From an uncultured Ruminococcus sp. (GTDB taxonomy: Bacteria > Bacillota > Clostridia > Oscillospirales > Ruminococcaceae), in NCBI GenBank assembly GCA_910577575.1, contig CAJTOG010000001.1, forward strand, positions 124,001-188,000: a stretch of DNA of 64,000 nucleotides, in the 5' to 3' direction. Below the pieces are notes generated by a model. It searched no databases and was not told the DNA's origin. It worked only from the letters and a program-made list of their open reading frames with translations. Shown in pieces: positions 14,227 through 22,663 of the stretch. Position 1 is the stretch's first letter, and each line of letters opens with the position of its first letter. The position numbers and the translations under genes were made by a program.

Positions 14227-16854
14227 ATGGGACTTACAGAAAAGGAAGCCTCTGCAAGGCTTAAAACAGAGGGAGCGAACGTTCTTGAGGACAAAAAGAA
14301 AACGAGTGCTGCTAAAATTTTTGTAAATCAGTTCAAAGACGTCATGGTTATGATTCTTCTGGCAGCTACTGTTGTTTCTGTACTTCTTGGCGAGGTATCA
14401 GATGCAGTAACAATTATTTTAATTGTATTGCTCAATGCGGTTCTTGGATTTATTCAGGAATACCGTACAGAGCATACACTTGAGGCACTTAAATCAATGT
14501 CTGCACCGACAGCAAAGTGTTATCGTGACGGCAGACTTAAAGAGATTGAGGCAGAACGTCTTGTAACAGATGATATTATTGAACTGGAAGCAGGCGACAG
14601 AATACCGGCGGACTGTGTTATACTTAATTCAGCGGGATTTTTTGCAGATGAATCAATTCTTACAGGTGAGTCGGAAGCAGCGGCAAAAAAAGCAGGTCTT
14701 GCAAATGATATGGATAACAGTATAAATAAGCCGAATATTGTTTACTGCGGAACTTCTGCAACAAAGGGAACTTGTAGGGCAAGAGTTATAGCAACAGGCA
14801 AAAGGACTCAAATGGGACGTATTTCTGAAATGCTTGCTGATATTGACAAGGAACTTACTCCATTGCAGAAGCGTCTTGCAGAGCTTGGCAAAATAGTAGC
14901 GGTAATCTGTCTGTTGGTTTGTGTGGCAGTTTTCGGAGCAGGTGTATTGCGTGGAGAAGATGTTTTCACTATGCTCATGACTGGCATAACAGTAGCAATT
15001 GCAGCCATTCCTGAGGGACTTCCTGCAACGGTAACAATTGCCCTTGCCCTTGCTGTAAGCCGTATGCTGAAGCAAAAAGCACTTGTAAATAAGCTTCACA
15101 GTGTTGAGACTTTGGGTTGTGCGTCTGTCATATGTTCAGATAAAACAGGTACAATAACTGAAAATAAAATGACTGTTACTGAGCTTGCATTAGTCGACAG
15201 CAGTTATTATTTCAGCGGAATGGGTTACAGAATAAGCGGTGAAGTTACTCAGGGTGAAAATATAGCAGTAAATCCCAGAAATGAGAAATCCCTTACAGAG
15301 ACACTCAAATGCGGAGTTATATGCTCAACAGCTGTAATTTTCTCGGATAAGACAAATTCAAGCCGGAGAAGAGGTTCTTTAAAAGGTAAGGGAGAATGGA
15401 GTGTTACAGGTGACCCCACAGAAATTGCGCTTCTTGTTGCTGCTGCAAAGGCAGGAATCACAAGAGAATCGCTTGAAAATGAATGTCATAAGCTAAAAGA
15501 ATTTCCGTTTGACAGTGAAACCAGATTTATGGCAGTACATTGTGCAGAGCATTCAGAAAAAAGAATTTATTTTAAAGGTGCAGAGGAAGTTATATTGCCA
15601 AGATGCAGTCAGTATATTAATCATAAGGGTGAGATTTTACCTCTTTCCTTATCAATGAAGAAGAAAATATCATCTCAGGTTATTGATATGTCAGATAAGG
15701 CTTTGAGAGTTCTTGCACTTGCCTACTGTGTTTCGGACAGTTTTGATTATAACAGGGGAAATCTCATATTCCTCGGACTTGCCGGTATGCTTGATCCACC
15801 GAGGGAAGAAGCTAAAACTGCTATAAGAAAATGTGCAGCGGCATCTGTAAAGACTGTTATGATTACAGGCGACCATAAAAATACTGCTGTGGCAATTGCA
15901 AAAAAAGCAGGACTTTTGAAAAACGGTAAGGCAATGACAGGAGCTGAACTTGATAAACTGAGCGATGAAGAACTTGACAGATGCATAAATAATTATACGG
16001 TTTTTGCAAGAGTTGAGCCAATACATAAATTGAGGATTGTACGCAGTTTCAAACGCAAAGGTGAGATAGTAACAATGACAGGTGATGGAGTGAATGATGC
16101 TCCGGCGATAAAAGAAGCAGATGTAGGTGTTGCAATGGGAGTTACTGGCACAGATGTAACAAAACAGGCGGCAGATGTTATACTTCTTGATGATAATCTT
16201 GCAACGTTGGTAAATGCAGTTGAACAAGGCAGATGTGTATATTCAAATATAAGAAAATTTGTTCGGTATCTGCTGTCATGTAACATAGGAGAAGTACTTA
16301 CAATGTTTCTTGGAATTTTAATGGGTATGCCGATAATACTTATGCCTGTTCAGTTACTTCTTGTAAATTTGGCTACAGATGGACTTCCTGCCATAGCTCT
16401 CGGGCTTGAACAGCCTGATGATGATATTATGAGCCGACCTCCGAGAAAATCAGATGAAGGATTTTTTTCAGATGGTCTGATGTGGAAAATTTTATTTAGA
16501 GGTATATTTATAGGACTTTCAACCCTTGCATCATTTACTACAGTTATGCAGATGGGCGGAAGTATTGAGGCAAGCCGTACGGCTGCACTTATAACTCTTG
16601 TAATGTCACAGCTTATACACGTTTTTGAATGCAAATCGGAAACAAAATCCATTTTCAGAATTAATCTGTTCAGTAATCCCAAATTGATTCTTGCTGTTAT
16701 AGTATCATTCGCAGCACTCGCTGCCGCTGTAATTATACCGCCATTGCAGACAGTTTTTGAAACAGTAATGCTCACACGGAATCAGCTTCTGACGGCTCTT
16801 GGATTCAGTGTTGCAGTACCATTAGTTAGCGGAATTTTCAATAGAAAAAAATAA
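14227..16854 (+). CDS. Calcium-type P-type ATPase (P2 cation pump)
   Basis: 875 residues. Shows the N-terminal cation-ATPase segment (GLTEKEASARLKTEGANVLED), the actuator TGES near residue 146, phosphorylation motif CSDKTGTIT near 305, nucleotide-binding KGAEE, hinge MTGDGVNDAPAIKEADVGVAMG near 618, and ten predicted membrane helices. The M4 sequence AIPEGLPATVTIALA and M6 NLATDGLPAIALG are typical of SERCA/PMCA-like bacterial Ca2+ pumps. I expect ATP-driven Ca2+ export, though Na+ or Mn2+ transport is possible. The start is the ATG after GAAGGGGTGTTATT; the longer open frame to 14107 reads through parS and is not coding. Confidence 0.9.
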   Translation: MGLTEKEASARLKTEGANVLEDKKKTSAAKIFVNQFKDVMVMILLAATVVSVLLGEVSDAVTIILIVLLNAVLGFIQEYRTEHTLEALKSMSAPTAKCYRDGRLKEIEAERLVTDDIIELEAGDRIPADCVILNSAGFFADESILTGESEAAAKKAGLANDMDNSINKPNIVYCGTSATKGTCRARVIATGKRTQMGRISEMLADIDKELTPLQKRLAELGKIVAVICLLVCVAVFGAGVLRGEDVFTMLMTGITVAIAAIPEGLPATVTIALALAVSRMLKQKALVNKLHSVETLGCASVICSDKTGTITENKMTVTELALVDSSYYFSGMGYRISGEVTQGENIAVNPRNEKSLTETLKCGVICSTAVIFSDKTNSSRRRGSLKGKGEWSVTGDPTEIALLVAAAKAGITRESLENECHKLKEFPFDSETRFMAVHCAEHSEKRIYFKGAEEVILPRCSQYINHKGEILPLSLSMKKKISSQVIDMSDKALRVLALAYCVSDSFDYNRGNLIFLGLAGMLDPPREEAKTAIRKCAAASVKTVMITGDHKNTAVAIAKKAGLLKNGKAMTGAELDKLSDEELDRCINNYTVFARVEPIHKLRIVRSFKRKGEIVTMTGDGVNDAPAIKEADVGVAMGVTGTDVTKQAADVILLDDNLATLVNAVEQGRCVYSNIRKFVRYLLSCNIGEVLTMFLGILMGMPIILMPVQLLLVNLATDGLPAIALGLEQPDDDIMSRPPRKSDEGFFSDGLMWKILFRGIFIGLSTLASFTTVMQMGGSIEASRTAALITLVMSQLIHVFECKSETKSIFRINLFSNPKLILAVIVSFAALAAAVIIPPLQTVFETVMLTRNQLLTALGFSVAVPLVSGIFNRKK

Positions 16855-16862
16855 ATAAAAAC

Positions 16863-16893
16863 GTCGGACTCTTATTAAGAATCCGACATATTT
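16863..16893. terminator. Bidirectional terminator between ATPase and aldolase genes
   Basis: Stem GTCGGA-TCTTA / TAAGA-TCCGAC with a mismatch, A/T runs on both sides, between convergent genes. Confidence 0.8.
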
Positions 16894-16894
16894 T

Positions 16895-17869
16895 TTATTC
16901 CTGAGCAAGAATTTCCTTATAAAACTCAGAGTAATCAGTTCTTCCGTTTTTAGTAAACTCAATAGCAGTTCTCGGATGCTGATTGAGCAGACCGGTCATC
17001 ATGTACTGGAAGTCATAACCCCATACTGCACCTGCTTCACGTATAGTAGGGATATGCTTTTCAATAAACTGAATTGCAGGATATACATTGTATTTTGGAT
17101 TTTTCAGGAATCCGAGCAAAAGCTCCATAGCACAGTTTCCTGCTCCTCTGCCCATAGCTGCATATGTAGCGTCAAGCCAGTCAACACCGTCACCGACAGC
17201 TTCAATGGTATTTGCAAATGCAAGCTGTTGATTATTGTGAGCGTGTATGCCGAGTTTTTTATTGTATTTTTCAGCATATTCTTTATAAATGTCAACAGTA
17301 CGGGCAATCTGTTCTGGGTAAAGAGAACCGAAGCTGTCAACGATATAGAAAACGTCAACAGGAGATTTTCCGAGAATATCAAGTGCCGCCTGAATATCTG
17401 ATTCACGTGCATTTGATATGGCCATGATATTACAGCTTACTTCATATCCCTTGTTTTTAGCATCTTCAATCATACTTACAGCAGTAGGAATCTGATGAAG
17501 GTATGTTGCAACACGTATTAAATCAACGGGACTTTCACTTCTGTCACGAATGTCATTTTTATAGTCGCATCTTCCGACGTCAGCCATAACAGCAAGTTTC
17601 AGGTCAGTATTATTCTCACCGACTATTGAATGTAAATAGTCATCGTCGCAGAATTTGCACGGACCGAATTTATCAACGTCAAACATACTTTTATCGCCTT
17701 TATAGCCAAATTCCATATAGTCAACGCCTGCACGGATATTGGCGAGATAAAGAGCTTTTACAAATTCATCAGAAAAACGGAAGTCATTAACAAGTCCGCC
17801 ATCACGCAAGGTAGCATCAAGAACCTTAATATCAGCTCTGAAGCCCATAAGTTTTGAAACTTCTTTCAT
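16895..17869 (-). CDS. DRE-TIM metallolyase-family aldolase
   Basis: A 324-residue TIM-barrel protein of the HMG-CoA lyase / 4-hydroxy-2-oxovalerate aldolase superfamily. It has the signature DATLRDGG (metal and catalytic residues) near residue 14, GVDYMEFGYKG, the strand motif YIVDSFGS and the metal-binding HAHNN near residue 215. C-terminal partners (an acylating aldehyde dehydrogenase) are absent nearby, so the classical catechol meta-cleavage role is unlikely. Such orphan aldolases also occur in surface-sugar and lipid contexts. The substrate is unknown. GAAAGGAC lies 10 bases before the ATG. Two duplicated promoters lie upstream. Confidence 0.85.
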   Translation of the reverse strand: MKEVSKLMGFRADIKVLDATLRDGGLVNDFRFSDEFVKALYLANIRAGVDYMEFGYKGDKSMFDVDKFGPCKFCDDDYLHSIVGENNTDLKLAVMADVGRCDYKNDIRDRSESPVDLIRVATYLHQIPTAVSMIEDAKNKGYEVSCNIMAISNARESDIQAALDILGKSPVDVFYIVDSFGSLYPEQIARTVDIYKEYAEKYNKKLGIHAHNNQQLAFANTIEAVGDGVDWLDATYAAMGRGAGNCAMELLLGFLKNPKYNVYPAIQFIEKHIPTIREAGAVWGYDFQYMMTGLLNQHPRTAIEFTKNGRTDYSEFYKEILAQE

Positions 17870-17929
17870 TATTATATAGTCCTTTCATATGCTTTAACAC
17901 TTTAAAGCGATTTTTTATTTTGCTTTTAT

Positions 17930-17958
17930 AGTATATCACATAACTTGAAAAATGTCAA
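17930..17958 (-). promoter_or_regulatory. Proximal aldolase promoter (duplicate A)
   Basis: On the minus strand, TTGACA, 17 bases, TATACT, about 60 bases before the aldolase start. Confidence 0.85.
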
Positions 17959-17962
17959 TAGT

Positions 17963-18088
17963 CTAAAAAACTTTTTTAATTTCGCATCCCGTGTAATAGT
18001 GATTAATAGTTTCCTTCCATGAGCTTCCTTTTTCAGTCATAGCATTTACACTGTATTTACTTATATCCACATCGTGACCAAATTTTTT
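17963..18088 (-). pseudogene. Detached copy of the spoIID 3' end
   Basis: About 41 codons still open to a TAG, reading KFGHDVDISKYSVNAM and KGSSWKETINHYYTGCE, against GFGHGVGMSQYGANAM and KGSSWQEIINHYYTGCE in the intact gene. The family motif GHGVGMSQYGA has decayed, and there is no start or SD, so it is not expected to make a protein. Confidence 0.85.
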
Positions 18089-18097
18089 TGTTTTTAT

Positions 18098-18126
18098 AAT
18101 ATATCATATAACTTGAAAAATGTCAA
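18098..18126 (-). promoter_or_regulatory. Distal aldolase promoter (duplicate B)
   Basis: On the minus strand, TTGACA, 17 bases, TATATT, directly after the spoIID stop. Confidence 0.8.
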
Positions 18127-18130
18127 TAAT

Positions 18131-19153
18131 CTAAAAAACTTTTTTAATTTCGCATCCCGTATAATAGTGATTAATAATTTCCTGCCATGAACTTCCTTTT
18201 TCAGCCATAGCATTTGCACCGTATTGACTCATACCTACACCGTGACCGAATCCCTTTGTTGTTATAATTGCTTTTTCATCAGCGTATTTTATTTCAAAAT
18301 CAGCTGAACGCAGTTCAAGGGCGGTACGTATATCATTTCCTGTAACGGTTTTTCCGCCGACAAGAGCAGTAAGAACTGTTCCGGAATCTGAAATTTCAGC
18401 AGGGATAATCCATTCACTTATATTTTCTCCAAGATTTATATCTCCGAAATAATTTTCAAGACTGTTTTTGAGAAAAGCTTTATCAATGCTTACTTCTTCA
18501 GTATATCGGGGAGCTGATTTATCATAACTGCTGTCGACTGGAACAAGATAATCAACTTCTGCACCCCATACATTTTCTGCACTTTCAGTCATTCCTGATG
18601 ACATTGAATGAAATGCTGCAATAATAGGCTGTTCATTACTTGTTATGATGTATGGAAGTACTTCATCCACTGCACTGCTTATTTTACTGTAATATTCTTC
18701 ATAATTTTCACCAAAATAATGTTTAATCTGACTTTCAGTGAAATATCCCTGATATTTTGAGGTATCATTTGAAAAATCCGCTCCCAGGAGTTCAGGAGAA
18801 GGATTATCATTTTCCAGAATGTGTTGACGTTCAGCATAGGTATGTGCTGCCACTGCCTGAGCTTTAAGTGCTTCTTCTTCAAATGCAGCAGGCATTTCGG
18901 CACACACCGCACCTATAATATAATCACGTATAGGAACTTCAATAACCTGTCCGCTTGTAATGTCAAGTACTTTATAAGTTTCCGAAACGTTAGTTTCATC
19001 CAATATATATTCTTCCAGAACAATATCAGAAACATCTGTTTCTTTTGCAGCAAATGAATTTCCTGATGTACTTCCCGAAAAAAAGACAAAAATTGCAGGT
19101 ATGACGATAACTGAGGCTGAAAGTGCTGCAACAGAAAGTATTATTTTTTTCAT
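18131..19153 (-). CDS. spoIID: Stage II sporulation protein D (SpoIID/LytB family)
   Basis: A membrane-anchored lytic transglycosylase that remodels peptidoglycan during engulfment of the forespore. 340 residues. An N-terminal membrane anchor (residues 2-28) is followed by the SpoIID domain with VPIRDYIIGAVCAEMPAAFEEEALKAQAVAAHTYA, AFHSMSSG and the C-terminal GFGHGVGMSQYGANAMA. AAGGAGG lies 5 bases before the ATG. It is divergent from the citrate synthase gene. It has no clear terminator; transcription would run into the aldolase gene. A sigma-E promoter is expected in the 90-base gap, but I could not define one. Confidence 0.93.
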   Translation of the reverse strand: MKKIILSVAALSASVIVIPAIFVFFSGSTSGNSFAAKETDVSDIVLEEYILDETNVSETYKVLDITSGQVIEVPIRDYIIGAVCAEMPAAFEEEALKAQAVAAHTYAERQHILENDNPSPELLGADFSNDTSKYQGYFTESQIKHYFGENYEEYYSKISSAVDEVLPYIITSNEQPIIAAFHSMSSGMTESAENVWGAEVDYLVPVDSSYDKSAPRYTEEVSIDKAFLKNSLENYFGDINLGENISEWIIPAEISDSGTVLTALVGGKTVTGNDIRTALELRSADFEIKYADEKAIITTKGFGHGVGMSQYGANAMAEKGSSWQEIINHYYTGCEIKKVF

Positions 19154-19180
19154 TTTTCCTCCTTGTATAAAATATTAAGA

Positions 19181-19209
19181 TTGACATAGCATAAAAAATA
19201 GTGTATAAT
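19181..19209 (+). promoter_or_regulatory. Sigma-A promoter for citrate synthase
   Basis: TTGACA, 17 bases, TATAAT. Confidence 0.9.
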
Positions 19210-19243
19210 AATTATATTATTATAAAACAGGAGTGTGATTATA

Positions 19244-20611
19244 ATGTCATCAATTATTTCAGGTGCTAATATTAAAGATTTATGCAGAGAGCTTTCAGAA
19301 AATTCCGCTATTGAACAAAAACTTTACGAAAAATACCACGTTAAAAGAGGTCTGCGCAACAGTGACGGTACGGGTGTTGTTGCAGGAATTACAAATATAT
19401 GTAATGTTCATGGATATCTCATAAATGAAGGAGAAGTTGAACCTATTCCAGGTCAGCTTATTTACAGGGGATATAACATCAATGATATTGTAAATAATGT
19501 TGAGGAGGAGGACAGATACGGTTTTGAAGAAACTGTTTTCCTGCTTCTTTTCGGTCATCTTCCTTCAAAAAAGGAACTGGATGGTTTTTCTACATATATT
19601 TCCCTTAAAAGAGATTTGCCTGCCGGATTTGTTGAAGATATGATTCTTAAAGCTCCTTCAAAAAATATCATGAATAAACTTGCACGTTCAGTTCTTGCAC
19701 TTTATTCATATGATGAGGAATGCGAGAGCAAGGGACTGGAAAATGAAATGCTGACTGCTGTAAGTCTTATTGCAAAACTTCCTGTTATTATGGCGAATGC
19801 TTATCAGGTGAAAAAACGTGTTTTTGATAACGGAACTATGTTTATGCATCCAATTAATTATGAAGAAAATACTGCTCAGTGCATTTTGTCACTGCTCCGT
19901 CCGGACAGACAATATACAAAAGAAGAAGCTCAGATGCTTGACAGGCTTCTTATGTTACAGGCGGAACACGGAGGCGGAAATAATTCAACCTTTACGTGCC
20001 GTGTGCTTACTTCTTCCGGAACCGACCCGTATTCTGCATATTCATCTGCTATATGTTCTCTTAAAGGTTCACGTCATGGCGGAGCTAATATTCAGGTTAT
20101 AAATATGCTTGACAATTTCAAGGCCAACATTAAGAATTGGGAAGATGAAGGTGAAGTTGCTGACTATATGCGACGTACAATAAGAAAGGAAACAAATGAT
20201 AAATCCGGTCTTATTTACGGGATGGGACACGCTGTCTATACAATATCAGACCCAAGGGCAGTAATATTGAAGAAAAAAGCCTTTGAACTTGCAAAAGGGA
20301 AGGAAATTGAAGCAGAGTTCAGACTGCTTGAGACCATTGAACGTCTTACACCTGAAATTTTCAAGGAAGTAAAGGGAAATAGCAAAGCAATGTGTGCAAA
20401 CGTTGATATGTATTCAGGATTGGTTTACCGTATGCTTGATATACCTGATGAATTATTCACTCCTCTTTTTGCTGTTGCAAGAATAGCAGGATGGGCTGCT
20501 CATCGTATGGAAGAAATTATTACAGGAAACAGAATTATCAGACCTGCATACAAGGCTATTGCAAAAGAGCTTGATTATATAAATTTGAAAAACAGGAATA
20601 ATATTGGCTGA
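19244..20611 (+). CDS. Citrate synthase
   Basis: Condenses acetyl-CoA and oxaloacetate to citrate. About 455 residues of the longer clostridial citrate/2-methylcitrate synthase type. Visible are PIPGQLIYRGYNINDI, the catalytic histidines in EHGGGNNSTF and MGHAVYTISDPRA, and the final Asp-containing segment around NVDMYSGLVYRMLDIPDELFTPLFAVARIAGWAAH. I start at the ATG at 19244 with CAGGAG 10 bases upstream; a GTG three codons earlier overlaps the SD. No aconitase or isocitrate dehydrogenase gene is nearby, so it may feed glutamate synthesis with genes elsewhere. Confidence 0.93.
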   Translation: MSSIISGANIKDLCRELSENSAIEQKLYEKYHVKRGLRNSDGTGVVAGITNICNVHGYLINEGEVEPIPGQLIYRGYNINDIVNNVEEEDRYGFEETVFLLLFGHLPSKKELDGFSTYISLKRDLPAGFVEDMILKAPSKNIMNKLARSVLALYSYDEECESKGLENEMLTAVSLIAKLPVIMANAYQVKKRVFDNGTMFMHPINYEENTAQCILSLLRPDRQYTKEEAQMLDRLLMLQAEHGGGNNSTFTCRVLTSSGTDPYSAYSSAICSLKGSRHGGANIQVINMLDNFKANIKNWEDEGEVADYMRRTIRKETNDKSGLIYGMGHAVYTISDPRAVILKKKAFELAKGKEIEAEFRLLETIERLTPEIFKEVKGNSKAMCANVDMYSGLVYRMLDIPDELFTPLFAVARIAGWAAHRMEEIITGNRIIRPAYKAIAKELDYINLKNRNNIG

Positions 20612-20622
20612 TATAATAGAGA

Positions 20623-21936
20623 ATGCATAAATTTAAATTTACAGTGACATTCATAAGTATGCTTATACTTACAGGCTGTACATTCGGTACAAGTATAGAT
20701 ACCCTCATGACTCCGCCTAAACTAAGTTTGGAACAGCAACAAATTTACAATGCACTCACTGACGCTACAGGAGCTTCTATAAGGCTTAAATACCCTAAAT
20801 CGGGAAAATATCTTTCTGCCTTTATAGTTGAAGATATTGACGGTGACGGTTCAAATGAGGCTGTTGTATTCTATGAAAAAAATGGTCTCACTGTTGAGGA
20901 AAACACATTGAGAATAAATATTCTGGACAGTGACAGCGGTTCATGGCGTTCTGTATATGACACACCTGCCGACAGTTCTGAAATTGAGCTTGTTATGATT
21001 TCAAGACTGGGTGAAAATCAGCGTATGAATCTGATAATCGGAAGCAGTCTTATTAACAGAAATGAAAAAACAGCAGTTATTTACAGTTACATCGATGGTG
21101 AGCTTGAAAGAACATTTTCTGAGTCATACTCATTTATTGATGTAACGGATTTGGACGGAGATGGTGAAAATGAGTTCCTACTTCTTAAAGGTGCAGCAGG
21201 TGGTGAACCAGCGGTGGTAGAAGCTTATAAGCTTGATAATAAGGGGAAATATCATCAGTACAGAATCGAATTAAATAATAGCTTTACAGAATTTGACAGA
21301 ATAGGTTATGGTAATTTAAGCAGTGGGAAACGGGGACTTTATATAGATGCTGTTTCCGGTACGGGTTTTATACAAACTGATATTATTTATATGGACGAAA
21401 CAGGACTTAATAAAGTTTTTGAAGAGTCATCAGAATCAGATACAACCTTAAGACCATCAGGAGGTGTATCGTATGATGTTGACAATGACGGACAGCTTGA
21501 AATTCCCGTTCAGGTTATTTCTCCGGGATATGAGGATGTGCCTGAAAGTGAACAGATAAGCCTTACAGATTGGTTGTGCATTAGCGACAATAACAAACTG
21601 GAACGTAAGTATACATCATATTACAGCGTTGGAGAAGGCTATATTTTTATATTTCCTGAAAAATGGCGGAATAAAGTCACGGTAAAGAGAGACGCTATAA
21701 ATGAAGAAATGGTATTCTGTGTTTATGACGGTGATAAAATCGGAAGAGAGCTTCTGCGGATTTACTGTGCGGAAGATGAGGCTTCACGTGAGGACAGAAT
21801 ATCCACAGGTTATATGATTTTAAGAACCAAGGGGAAGTCATCATATCTTGCGTATATACCGCCTTCTGCTGATAATGATGACAATCTGTCCATAAGTCAG
21901 GCTGATACTGCCATAGGATTTGTCTATAAAAATTAA
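20623..21936 (+). CDS. Lipoprotein with FG-GAP/VCBS-like repeats
   Basis: 437 residues. A lipoprotein signal peptide (hydrophobic to residue 17, lipobox LTGC) predicts surface anchoring. The body contains repeated Asp-rich loops such as VEDIDGDGSNEAVVF, VTDLDGDGENEFLLL and YDVDNDGQLEIPV, typical of FG-GAP/VCBS beta-propeller calcium loops. It ends 25 bases before a response regulator gene and could be a sensory partner of the following two-component system. It follows citrate synthase by 11 bases without a strong SD. The exact function is unknown. Confidence 0.8.
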   Translation: MHKFKFTVTFISMLILTGCTFGTSIDTLMTPPKLSLEQQQIYNALTDATGASIRLKYPKSGKYLSAFIVEDIDGDGSNEAVVFYEKNGLTVEENTLRINILDSDSGSWRSVYDTPADSSEIELVMISRLGENQRMNLIIGSSLINRNEKTAVIYSYIDGELERTFSESYSFIDVTDLDGDGENEFLLLKGAAGGEPAVVEAYKLDNKGKYHQYRIELNNSFTEFDRIGYGNLSSGKRGLYIDAVSGTGFIQTDIIYMDETGLNKVFEESSESDTTLRPSGGVSYDVDNDGQLEIPVQVISPGYEDVPESEQISLTDWLCISDNNKLERKYTSYYSVGEGYIFIFPEKWRNKVTVKRDAINEEMVFCVYDGDKIGRELLRIYCAEDEASREDRISTGYMILRTKGKSSYLAYIPPSADNDDNLSISQADTAIGFVYKN

Positions 21937-21961
21937 TGATTGAACAGAGGAGTGACTTGAA

Positions 21962-22663
21962 TTGAAACGTATTTTGATTTGCGAAGATGAAGATACAATA
22001 AGAGAATTTGTTGTTATAAATCTGAAACGTGCCGGATATGAAGTCGTTGATGTCAACTGTGGTGAAGCGGCTCTTAAAACTTTTGAGAGCGAACACGGTA
22101 ACTTTGATATTGTTCTTCTTGACATAATGATGCCCGGAATTGACGGTTTTACAGTATGCAAGAAAATCAGGGAAAAAAGCTCAACCATAGGTATTATCAT
22201 GCTTACGGCAAGAACACAGGAAATGGATAAGGTAAGCGGACTTATGATTGGTGCGGATGATTATATAACAAAACCGTTTTCACCTTCAGAGCTTACTGCA
22301 CGTGTTGATGCTATATATCGTCGTGTATGCATGAGTTTTATAAAGAATGAAAAGCAGTCCCTGATTGAGAGCGGACCTTTTGTGCTTAATCTGAAAAGCC
22401 GTACTGTCACAAAAAACAATAATCCGATTGAACTTACACAGGTTGAGTATCAGATTCTTGAATATTTTATGAATAATAAGAATACAGCTCTTGACAGGGC
22501 AAGCATACTCAATCATATATGGGGTGAAAGTTATTACGGTGATGACAAGATAGTGGATGTAAATATCAGGCGTATACGCATGAAGATAGAGGAAGAACCT
22601 TCCAGTCCTAAATATATAATAACTATATGGGGATATGGATATAAATGGAATGATATGCAATAA
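21962..22663 (+). CDS. PhoP/OmpR-family response regulator
   Basis: 233 residues with a receiver domain (CEDEDTIREF acidic pair, LLDIMMPG phospho-Asp, LTAR, KPFSPSEL) and a winged-helix effector (LTQVEYQILEYFM, KIVDVNIRRIRMKIE, IWGYGYKW). It starts at TTG with GAGGAG 9 bases upstream. The kinase gene overlaps its stop (TAATG), so they are translationally coupled. Confidence 0.93.
   Translation: MKRILICEDEDTIREFVVINLKRAGYEVVDVNCGEAALKTFESEHGNFDIVLLDIMMPGIDGFTVCKKIREKSSTIGIIMLTARTQEMDKVSGLMIGADDYITKPFSPSELTARVDAIYRRVCMSFIKNEKQSLIESGPFVLNLKSRTVTKNNNPIELTQVEYQILEYFMNNKNTALDRASILNHIWGESYYGDDKIVDVNIRRIRMKIEEEPSSPKYIITIWGYGYKWNDMQ

Larger units (their letters stand above)
17923..18258. repeat. Tandem direct duplication, period 168 bp
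   Basis: Copies 17923-18090 and 18091-18258 align without gaps at offset 168, at roughly nine in ten bases by eye. Each unit holds a minus-strand sigma-A promoter plus the last 40 or so codons of spoIID. The copy nearest spoIID is the intact gene end; the other is detached. Confidence 0.9.

Noticed and set aside
15691..16227. Long antisense open frames within the P-type ATPase and ribosomal protein genes
   Set aside because: They mirror well-supported genes, lack SD sequences and have no recognisable protein features.
17963..18088. A second functional SpoIID-type gene
   Set aside because: Only the last 41 codons are present, with the key motif degraded and no start or SD.
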